Position numbers and translations under genes: made by a program | Shown: piece after piece, positions 1 to 5,141 of the stretch | How positions within the stretch are numbered: position 1 is the first letter of the stretch | Layout of the letters: each line of letters begins with the position of its first letter | The notes under the pieces: model-generated | The model's database searches: none | Told to the model about the DNA's origin: nothing | What the model saw: the letters and a program-made list of their open reading frames with translations, nothing else | From: JAGOTP01 sp964443315 | GTDB taxonomy: Bacteria > Patescibacteriota > Patescibacteriia > 2-12-FULL-60-25 | DNA: 5,141 nt | Reading direction: 5' to 3' | Assembly (NCBI GenBank): GCA_964443315.1 | Contig: CAYUCP010000054.1 | Span: 1-5,141, forward strand

Positions 1-1364
1 GGCTTCATTAATGTTCCGTTATTGGCGAGCGCTGCATAAGCAGAGACTAACTGGAGTGGCGTTGTCGTGATTCCCTGTCCGAACGAGGCCGTTGCCGCAA
101 AGATTTGGCCTTTTCGATCTAAACTCGCAATCGTGCCTTTGGTTTCGGCCGGCAGCTCTACTCCCGTTTTCTCTCCAAACCCAAAACGCTTCATGTATTC
201 ACGGAAGTTTTCCCGCCCAACTAAGCGTTGAACAAAAATTGTACCCGTATTTAATGACTTCTCAAGAACGTCCAACATACTCTGCGTGCCGTGAGCTTTC
301 TTGTCGGAGTTACGAATCTTGAAGTCATCGATCTCTTCTACACCTTTATCTACATAGGTCGTTTGAGGAGTGATCTTTCCCGCCTCAATCCCAGCCGCCA
401 TGGTGAACGCTTTAAAAATAGACCCCGGTTCATAAGGGGTAAACGTTGCCGGGTTATTCAGAACGCCCACATCCTTAATCTTGCTCACTTCCGATGGCAG
501 AAAGTCCGGATACGAACACATGCTCAAGATTGCCCCCGTCTCCGGCTCCATCACAATCACGGTGGCACTGTCGGCCTCGAAATTCGCAACCGCCTGACGA
601 ACTTTCTCACAGACGAACTGCTGAATACTTCGGTCAATCGTCAAAACAATGTCTGCTCCGTTTTGTGGAGGCTTCACAGTGGCCTGGCCAAACGCCAAAC
701 GACGACCAAGAGCATCACGCTCTCCTTCAATCATTCCCGGCTCCCCTGCCAGCAACTTGTCTTCATAACTTTCGACACCATACTTCCCTTGTCGGATCCC
801 TTCGTCATTCGTCACGGTAAACCCAATCAACTGACCGCCCATCCCCGTTTCTGGATAGAGTCGAGCGGAACCATGAGCCACCCAGAGACCTCGCACCGCT
901 TTCTCACGAATCTTAGCTACACTTTCGAACGGGATATCTTTGGCTAACGGCAAATAGGCTGAACTACTCGCTGCCATAAAACGCGCGAGCAGCTCTTCTT
1001 TGGGCTGACCCAAGATCTCTGCTGCTTGGCCCGCGACTTCATCCATATTCTTCATCTCACGTGGAGCCGCGAACAAGTTCCAAGCTGGACGATCCTTGGC
1101 GACTGGGTAGAGCTTCTTATCCCACTGATCGCGTACGTAGATCGTTCCGCGACTTGGTTCAAGTGAGGCCTTCAAATCATGCTGGTCAGAGGCTAACAGC
1201 TGGTACACCGCATGCTCCATAATTTGGAGCTGAAAAAAACGAGCGGCTAACAACAACCCTAACAAAACACAGCCCGCCTGCACGACACGAACACGGGTCA
1301 AAAAAGGGACAGCCGTCTCGCGAGGACGGAAGGTGGGTCTAGTGAGTCGAAGGGGCTGTGCCAT
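1..1364 (-). CDS. ftsI: Class B penicillin-binding protein (FtsI-type peptidoglycan transpeptidase), 3' end cut off by window
   Basis: This is a peptidoglycan D,D-transpeptidase that cross-links stem peptides outside the membrane, probably at the division septum. The 454 visible codons read without a stop. A basic N-terminus is followed by one membrane segment (about residues 27-47). A dimerisation-type domain follows, with RGTI at 72-75, RLYP at 168-171 and YGVESYEDKLLAGEPG at 195-210. The transpeptidase domain shows the catalytic SxxK as SIFK (Ser315, Lys318) and the SxN motif as SLN (370-372). SxN favours FtsI/SpoVD over MrdA, which usually has SxD. The conserved TASFGQGITTTPLQL stretch lies at 425-439. 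The catalytic KTG box and the C-terminus, perhaps 100-150 residues, lie beyond the window. The ATG at 1364 lies 26 bp inside the 3' end of the mutase gene, in a different frame, with AGGTG three bases upstream as a plausible ribosome site. The family call is firm; the division versus elongation role is inferred. Confidence 0.93.
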   Translation of the reverse strand, partial: MAQPLRLTRPTFRPRETAVPFLTRVRVVQAGCVLLGLLLAARFFQLQIMEHAVYQLLASDQHDLKASLEPSRGTIYVRDQWDKKLYPVAKDRPAWNLFAAPREMKNMDEVAGQAAEILGQPKEELLARFMAASSSAYLPLAKDIPFESVAKIREKAVRGLWVAHGSARLYPETGMGGQLIGFTVTNDEGIRQGKYGVESYEDKLLAGEPGMIEGERDALGRRLAFGQATVKPPQNGADIVLTIDRSIQQFVCEKVRQAVANFEADSATVIVMEPETGAILSMCSYPDFLPSEVSKIKDVGVLNNPATFTPYEPGSIFKAFTMAAGIEAGKITPQTTYVDKGVEEIDDFKIRNSDKKAHGTQSMLDVLEKSLNTGTIFVQRLVGRENFREYMKRFGFGEKTGVELPAETKGTIASLDRKGQIFAATASFGQGITTTPLQLVSAYAALANNGTLMK

Positions 1365-2769
1365 TGGCACCTATAATAGCATATTCCACCTCTTTCAACT
1401 TAGCCTGCATGACCTCGGCGCTTCGTGCTTCAAGGTTTAAGCGAATGAGCGGCTCCGTATTAGAGGAACGCACACTAAACCACCAGTCTTGGCTTGAATT
1501 AGTTGAATCACGGAACTCATAGCGCAGGCCATCGATAGTTGTTACCTTACTCGCTTTTGGTTCATACATGGCCTGGACACGCCGCAACACATCCGCCGCC
1601 GCTTCGTTTACCTTATAGTTATGTTCTCCCGAATGGGCGTAGCGATGAAACGGCTTCCAAATTTCGGAGAGCGGCTTGCCTGTTCGTTGGAGAAGCTGCA
1701 AGAGAAGGAGCATCGCATATTCACTCGCCTCGCAATTCGCGAACGGAGCAAAATAGAAGTGCATGGCAAGTTCCCCAGCGAACAGCGCACCCGCTTCACG
1801 CATTTGTTTCTTGATGTGGGCATGCCCAACTCGGCACATTTCAGGTACTCCGCCGGCTTCCGCAATCATCTCAGGTGTCGACCAGGAACAGCGAAGATCA
1901 TAGAAGACGTGAGCGCCTGGATGAGACGGGAGAAGCTCTTGCGCCAGGAGACCGGTGAGAATATCACCCGGGACAATCTCTCCTTGCTCATCAACGACAC
2001 CGACTCGGTCGCCGTCTCCATCGAAAGCGAATCCAACCAGCGCTCCTTCCTGCACGACTCGCTTCTGAAGATCAGCCAATGTGTCCGTACGAAGTGGATT
2101 TGCTTCATGGTTCGGGAATGTGCCGTCGAGCTCCCAATAGAGAGGAACCACGTCCAAGGCTGGCAAACGTTCACACAGAACCGGCAAGCTCGCTCCCGCC
2201 ATTCCATTCCCAGCATCGATCACGATTTTTAGGGAAGCCGGTTGCGCAGAGCGAAGAGAGACCCCTTCGTCAGGCAGACGCTCAAGAACCGAACTTAGGT
2301 ATGCATCAATTGCCAAATCGACCCGTTCGTATCCCCCTTCTGCTTTTGAGTCATTCTTTTGTTCTTCATTAAAAAAGGCGTCTCGTATCTCCTCCATCCC
2401 TGAGCCGAACCCAATCGGAACGGCGTTTTTTCGGCACAATTTGAAGCCGTTGTAAGTCGATGGATTATGTGAAGCTGTGATCATCACCCCTAGATCCACC
2501 CCTGAACGAGAGGCAACCGCATGATAGAACACAGGAGTTGTACAAAGCCCAATATCGATGCAGTCTACTCCTCGCTTCCGAAGCACCCCAATCAGCGCCT
2601 TGGCTAGATCTGGCGAAGACGTGCGCATATCGAACCCGACCAAACAGGTTTTTGGCGCAATCACTCGCTCAAGAGCGTCGCCCAGTTTTTCAGCAAACGT
2701 CACATCAATTTCCGACCCTACCAAACCACGGATGTCGTAGGACTTAAACGGGGATGACGAGTTCGACAT
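1339..2769 (-). CDS. manB: Phosphomannomutase/phosphoglucomutase (alpha-D-phosphohexomutase family)
   Basis: This cytosolic enzyme interconverts hexose 6-phosphate and 1-phosphate, feeding GDP-mannose or UDP-glucose type precursors for glycans. At 476 residues it is full length for the family. All four active-site elements are visible. The phosphoserine loop is TASHNP (98-103, Ser100) followed by NGFK. The Mg-binding loop is DGDGDR (250-255). The sugar-binding loop is GELAMHFYF (332-340, Glu333). The phosphate-binding loop is RSSNTEP (434-440). TASHNP and the HFYF ending argue for the PMM/PGM branch rather than phosphoglucosamine mutase GlmM, but mannose versus glucose preference cannot be read from sequence. 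The Ser usually found two residues after the loop Glu (GEMSGH in Pseudomonas AlgC) is Ala335 here. The ATG at 2769 gives the expected SYDIRG N-terminus. It has no Shine-Dalgarno sequence but a TATAAT box 11 bases upstream. It is the first gene of a unit with the penicillin-binding protein gene. Confidence 0.94.
   Translation of the reverse strand: MSNSSSPFKSYDIRGLVGSEIDVTFAEKLGDALERVIAPKTCLVGFDMRTSSPDLAKALIGVLRKRGVDCIDIGLCTTPVFYHAVASRSGVDLGVMITASHNPSTYNGFKLCRKNAVPIGFGSGMEEIRDAFFNEEQKNDSKAEGGYERVDLAIDAYLSSVLERLPDEGVSLRSAQPASLKIVIDAGNGMAGASLPVLCERLPALDVVPLYWELDGTFPNHEANPLRTDTLADLQKRVVQEGALVGFAFDGDGDRVGVVDEQGEIVPGDILTGLLAQELLPSHPGAHVFYDLRCSWSTPEMIAEAGGVPEMCRVGHAHIKKQMREAGALFAGELAMHFYFAPFANCEASEYAMLLLLQLLQRTGKPLSEIWKPFHRYAHSGEHNYKVNEAAADVLRRVQAMYEPKASKVTTIDGLRYEFRDSTNSSQDWWFSVRSSNTEPLIRLNLEARSAEVMQAKLKEVEYAIIGANGTAPSTH
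1373..1381 (-). promoter_or_regulatory. Possible internal extended -10 promoter before the penicillin-binding protein gene
   Basis: On the minus strand TGC-TATTAT fits an extended -10 element, and its last base is 8 bases before the ATG at 1364. Transcription would begin about one or two bases before the start codon. The box lies within the mutase coding sequence (codons for Tyr-Ala-Ile-Ile), so it may be coincidental. Its similarity to the TGC-TATAAT before the mutase gene is what makes it worth listing. No good -35 was found. Confidence 0.35.
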
Positions 2770-2782
2770 AGATAGGTATGAT
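2754..2782 (+). promoter_or_regulatory. Sigma-70-like promoter for the lemA-htpX-clpC unit
   Basis: ATGACG at 2754-2759 matches four of six bases of TTGACA. It is followed by a 17-bp spacer and TATGAT at 2777-2782, which matches five of six bases of TATAAT. The -10 ends 9 bases before the lemA ATG, which predicts a leader of only about two or three bases. The -35 lies inside the first codons of the divergent mutase gene, and the -10 shares two bases with the opposing -10. Confidence 0.5.
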
Positions 2783-2789
2783 TATAGCA
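2781..2789 (-). promoter_or_regulatory. Extended -10 promoter for the mutase and penicillin-binding protein unit
   Basis: On the minus strand the sequence TGC-TATAAT is a perfect extended -10 element (TGn plus consensus hexamer). The hexamer ends 11 bases before the ATG at 2769, so transcription would start about 4-5 bases before the start codon and leave no room for a ribosome-binding site. No convincing -35 is seen at 16-18 bp, which is tolerated with an extended -10. It overlaps the opposing lemA promoter. Confidence 0.6.
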
Positions 2790-2791
2790 CT

Positions 2792-3346
2792 ATGATACTT
2801 CTTTGGATTCTCCTCGGTTTGGTGGTCGTGGTCGGTCTCTGGGTGATGGGCGCCTACAACGGCTTAATTCGTCTCCGCAACCAGGTCGATGAGGGCTGGT
2901 CCGATATCGACGTTCAGCTCAAGCGTCGCTACGATTTAATTCCAAACTTGGTGAACACCGTAAAAGGCTACGCAACCCACGAGTCGAAAGTCTTCGAGAA
3001 CGTGTCCGCCGCTCGCAGCGCCGCCATGGGAGCGAAGTCCCCTGCCGAACGCGAACAGGCTGAGAACATGCTGACCGGTACCTTGAAGACCTTGTTTGCC
3101 GTGAGTGAAGCCTACCCGGAACTCAAGGCCAACGAAAACTTCCTCAAGCTCCAGGACGAACTCTCTGATACAGAGAACAAGATCCAGGCCGCTCGTCGCT
3201 TCTACAATGGCATGGTTCGCGACTTCAATACGAAGCTCCAGGTCTTCCCAACGAACATGATCGCGACTCGTCTTGGGTTCCAAGCTCGCTCGTTCTTCGA
3301 ACTCGACAACGCCGCTGAACGCGAAACACCAAAGGTTCAATTCTAA
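2792..3346 (+). CDS. lemA: LemA family membrane protein
   Basis: LemA proteins are small membrane-anchored helical proteins of unclear biochemical role, often encoded next to HtpX. This 184-residue copy has the usual family length. One hydrophobic helix spans about residues 2-20, with essentially no residues before it. The family signature follows: YNGLIRLRNQVDEGWSDIDV at 23-42, then QLKRRYDLIPNLV and VKGYA. The rest is predicted helical and charged, ending after the conserved-looking FNTKLQVFPTN region, with NMIATRLGF and a final KVQF. The ATG start is the only sensible one because the membrane helix begins at residue 2. There is no Shine-Dalgarno sequence, and the 22-bp gap to the divergent mutase gene carries a TATGAT box 9 bases upstream. 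The gene is followed after 25 bp by htpX. The family call is firm; a supporting role for the HtpX protease is inference from gene order. Confidence 0.95.
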   Translation: MILLWILLGLVVVVGLWVMGAYNGLIRLRNQVDEGWSDIDVQLKRRYDLIPNLVNTVKGYATHESKVFENVSAARSAAMGAKSPAEREQAENMLTGTLKTLFAVSEAYPELKANENFLKLQDELSDTENKIQAARRFYNGMVRDFNTKLQVFPTNMIATRLGFQARSFFELDNAAERETPKVQF

Positions 3347-3371
3347 TCCCTCTCGCCTCTCTTCTTGATTG

Positions 3372-4271
3372 ATGTACAACCAAATTGCCGCCAATCGAAG
3401 AAAAAGCACCCTGCTCATGGCCCTGTTCGTTGGGCTGTGTGCAGGTATTGGCTATATCTACGGCTACGTAAACCAAGCAGGTTCAAGCGGGCTCGTGCTC
3501 GCGCTCGTGATTTCCCTTGGCTATACCGCTTTCAGCTGGTTCTTTGGTGATAAGCTTGTCCTGTCTTCGAATGGCGCCGTCCACATCGAGAACCGTGAAC
3601 AAAATCCGTACATCTGGAACCTCGTTGAAAACCTTTGTATTGCTTCCGGTCAGCCGATGCCGAAGATCTACCTGATCCAGGACAATGCACTGAATGCCTT
3701 CGCCACGGGACGTGATCCGCAGCATGCTTCCATCGCCCTGACGACCGGTATTATCCAAGCACTTGAGAACGAGGAGCTAGAAGGCGTGATCGCTCATGAG
3801 CTATCCCACGTTAAAAATGAAGACACGAAAGTCATGCTCCTAGCCGCGGTCTTAGTTGGTGTTTTGAGTCTCTTAGGTGACTGGGTCTTCCGAACGTCCT
3901 TCTTGCGACGACGGAGCGACGATCGTGAAAGCGGTAACCTCGGCCTGATTCTCATGATCGTGGGGATCGTCTTCGTCATTATTTCCCCCATCGTTGGCCA
4001 GCTGATCCAGCTTGCAATTAGTCGCCAACGTGAATACCTAGCCGATGCCAGCGGCGCCCTTCTCACCCGCTACCCTGAAGGATTGGCTCGTGCCCTGGAG
4101 AAAATTCAATCGTCGAACGTGCCCGTTACTCGCACATCCGCCGCCACGGCCCACCTCTGGATCGCCGACCCAAAAGGCTCCTCCCCTTCCCTTCGTCAGC
4201 GTGTCAGTAGCTGGTTCTCGACCCATCCTCCTATCGAGGCTCGCATTAAACGGCTTCGTGGGTTAACCTAG
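3372..4271 (+). CDS. htpX: HtpX family membrane zinc metalloprotease (M48)
   Basis: HtpX is an inner-membrane endopeptidase that degrades damaged or misfolded membrane proteins on the cytosolic side. The 299-residue product has the family's size and layout. Two membrane segments lie near 13-31 and 39-57. A catalytic region then carries HELSH (142-146), followed by KNEDT. Two more hydrophobic stretches lie near 153-171 and 189-213. The third zinc ligand is Glu221 in SRQREYLADASGA. The C-terminus has the conserved STHPPIEARI motif (283-292). All expected zinc ligands (His142, His146, Glu221) and the catalytic Glu143 are present, so it should be active. I chose the ATG at 3372, giving MYNQIAANRR; a TTG directly before it at 3369 would add one residue. 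No Shine-Dalgarno sequence is visible, since the 25-bp gap after lemA is pyrimidine-rich. The stop lies 7 bp before clpC. Confidence 0.96.
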   Translation: MYNQIAANRRKSTLLMALFVGLCAGIGYIYGYVNQAGSSGLVLALVISLGYTAFSWFFGDKLVLSSNGAVHIENREQNPYIWNLVENLCIASGQPMPKIYLIQDNALNAFATGRDPQHASIALTTGIIQALENEELEGVIAHELSHVKNEDTKVMLLAAVLVGVLSLLGDWVFRTSFLRRRSDDRESGNLGLILMIVGIVFVIISPIVGQLIQLAISRQREYLADASGALLTRYPEGLARALEKIQSSNVPVTRTSAATAHLWIADPKGSSPSLRQRVSSWFSTHPPIEARIKRLRGLT

Positions 4272-4278
4272 TGCCCCT

Positions 4279-5141
4279 ATGTTCCAAGCTGAACTTATCA
4301 CCCGTTTCACCAACCACCTGAAGGAAGCGCTCCAAAAAGCGCTGTCTTTTGCGCTTCAGCAGGGTCGCGGCACCCTTGAGGCCGGAGACCTGCTCGTCGG
4401 CTTGGTTCAAGAGCGTGGCTGTATCGGCGGCGAACTCTTGTTCAAGGCAGGCCTCACCCGCGAACAAGCAGAACAGCACTTCAAAGGCATGAAGATCGCT
4501 TCGAGCTCAGACAACCTCGGATCGATTACGCTCGACCTGTCGCAAGACGTAAAACATATCCTAGAAAAAAGTGTTCTTACAGCTCACTTTCACGAACACA
4601 AATACATTGGAACCGAGCATCTCTTGTTCGCCTTGCTCGATCTCCCGATTGAATCACTGACAAACTTCTTCCGAAGCCACAACGTCAGCCCAATCGTCTT
4701 GCGTGGCCAAGTAGTGAACGTCTTGAAATCTACCTCTCGTTTCCCAGATGTGGCGAAGCGTCTCGACCAGGAACAGGAGGCGCAAGAAGACGGTGCGCCA
4801 GAAGAAGCGGACGGTAACACCCACCGTGCCAAGGAAAAGAAACCAAAAGCCTTGGAGGTCTTTGCGCGTGAACTCTCCGAACCAAAGCATGCGGAAGGAC
4901 TGGACCCCGTCATTGGTCGCGAACAAGAAATCGACCGCGTCACCGAAATTCTTTGCCGTCGCACCAAGAACAACCCGATTCTCTTAGGTGAGCCGGGCGT
5001 TGGGAAAACTGCTATTGCGGAAGGCTTGGCAAAACGTCTTGCAAGCGGGACCGTCCCTACACCTCTCAAAGGCAAGCGTCTCTTCGCGATTGATTTGGCG
5101 CTCCTCGTGGCTGGAACCATGTACCGTGGAGAGTTTGAAGC
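4279..5141 (+). CDS. clpC: ClpC-type AAA+ unfoldase, 3' end cut off by window
   Basis: ClpC is a hexameric ATP-driven unfoldase that feeds proteins to the ClpP peptidase. The first 287 residues are visible in one open frame. An N-terminal Clp repeat domain (about 1-150) has two pseudo-repeats, the second with IGTEHLLFALL (110-120). A charged, Glu- and Lys-rich linker lies at about 160-192. The first AAA+ module then begins with LDPVIGREQEIDRV (208-221), RRTKNNPILLGEPGVGKT with the Walker A box at 237-244, and the substrate-pore loop AGTMYRGEFE at 278-287. Intact N and D1 regions favour ClpC over ClpA or ClpB. ClpB is disfavoured by the short linker here, but the middle domain of ClpC and any ClpP-binding loop lie outside the window. 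The ATG at 4279 follows the htpX stop by 7 bp with no Shine-Dalgarno sequence, so translational coupling is likely. The family call is firm; ClpC versus a close relative is slightly less so. Confidence 0.92.
   Translation, partial: MFQAELITRFTNHLKEALQKALSFALQQGRGTLEAGDLLVGLVQERGCIGGELLFKAGLTREQAEQHFKGMKIASSSDNLGSITLDLSQDVKHILEKSVLTAHFHEHKYIGTEHLLFALLDLPIESLTNFFRSHNVSPIVLRGQVVNVLKSTSRFPDVAKRLDQEQEAQEDGAPEEADGNTHRAKEKKPKALEVFARELSEPKHAEGLDPVIGREQEIDRVTEILCRRTKNNPILLGEPGVGKTAIAEGLAKRLASGTVPTPLKGKRLFAIDLALLVAGTMYRGEFE

Noticed and set aside
162..170. A KTG tripeptide (residues 399-401) in the penicillin-binding protein, which could be taken for the third catalytic motif
   Set aside because: It sits in the FGFGEKTGVELP segment after SxN, which is a common structural motif in class B enzymes. 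The catalytic KTG comes later, after the LANNG region, and lies outside the window.
291..947. A long plus-strand open frame (218 codons) opposite the penicillin-binding protein gene
   Set aside because: The minus strand here encodes an intact transpeptidase with SxxK and SxN motifs. The plus-strand reading is rich in Arg, His and Ser, has no domain-like pattern, and is best explained as an antisense shadow.
1233..1239. A run of seven A (T on the coding strand) in the penicillin-binding protein gene as a possible slippage site
   Set aside because: The frame is intact on both sides, encoding Arg-Phe-Phe at the end of the membrane helix, and short runs like this are common.
1372..1377. A plus-strand TATAAT hexamer near the end of the mutase gene
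   Set aside because: It would drive transcription antisense to the penicillin-binding protein gene's upstream region with no plus-strand gene downstream until lemA, and no -35 was seen. It is partly a by-product of the minus-strand TATTAT box.
1621..2232. A 203-codon plus-strand open frame inside the mutase gene
   Set aside because: It lies wholly antisense to conserved mutase motifs (Mg loop and sugar loop) and resembles no recognisable protein.
3369..3371. TTG as an alternative htpX start one codon upstream of the ATG
   Set aside because: The adjacent ATG gives the usual HtpX N-terminus, MYNQIA, and no ribosome site favours the TTG.
4326..4350. A hairpin-like AGCGCT-CCAAAA-AGCGCT followed by a short T run, resembling a terminator
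   Set aside because: It lies about 47 bases inside clpC, encodes the conserved helix EALQKALSFAL, and the T run is interrupted and short. An attenuator role cannot be supported.
4590..5120. A 176-codon minus-strand open frame inside clpC
   Set aside because: It is antisense to the ClpC linker and Walker A region, and its Arg- and Ser-rich composition is typical of a shadow frame.

Overview
This 5,141-base window is almost entirely coding and has roughly even base composition. Its five protein genes form two divergent transcription units. The short spacing, a 26-bp gene overlap, standard-code stops (TAG, TAA, TAG) with no in-frame TGA, and the particular HtpX, LemA and phosphomannomutase sequences suggest a compact bacterial genome. 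A Patescibacteria/CPR lineage is possible, but that is only an impression from protein style and cannot be settled without a search.

Left half, minus strand: a phosphomannomutase/phosphoglucomutase gene (2769 to 1339) runs into a class B penicillin-binding protein of FtsI type (1364 to beyond position 1), which the window cuts off. The mutase makes hexose-1-phosphate for nucleotide-sugar synthesis. The penicillin-binding protein cross-links septal or wall peptidoglycan. This arm is therefore an envelope-synthesis unit.

Right half, plus strand: lemA (2792-3346), htpX (3372-4271) and clpC (4279 to beyond 5141) are tightly spaced. They encode a single-pass membrane protein, a membrane zinc metalloprotease and a cytosolic AAA+ unfoldase. 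Together they look like a membrane and protein quality-control operon.

The two units start only 22 bp apart. The spacer holds a -10 hexamer for each direction, and the two hexamers overlap. Each lies so close to its start codon that both mRNAs would have almost no 5' leader. A similar TGC-TATTAT box precedes the penicillin-binding protein start. None of lemA, htpX, clpC or the mutase gene has a recognisable Shine-Dalgarno sequence. Start-site architecture is the most unusual thing here. The genes belong to known families, and I found no RNA genes, mobile elements, CRISPR arrays or clear terminators.
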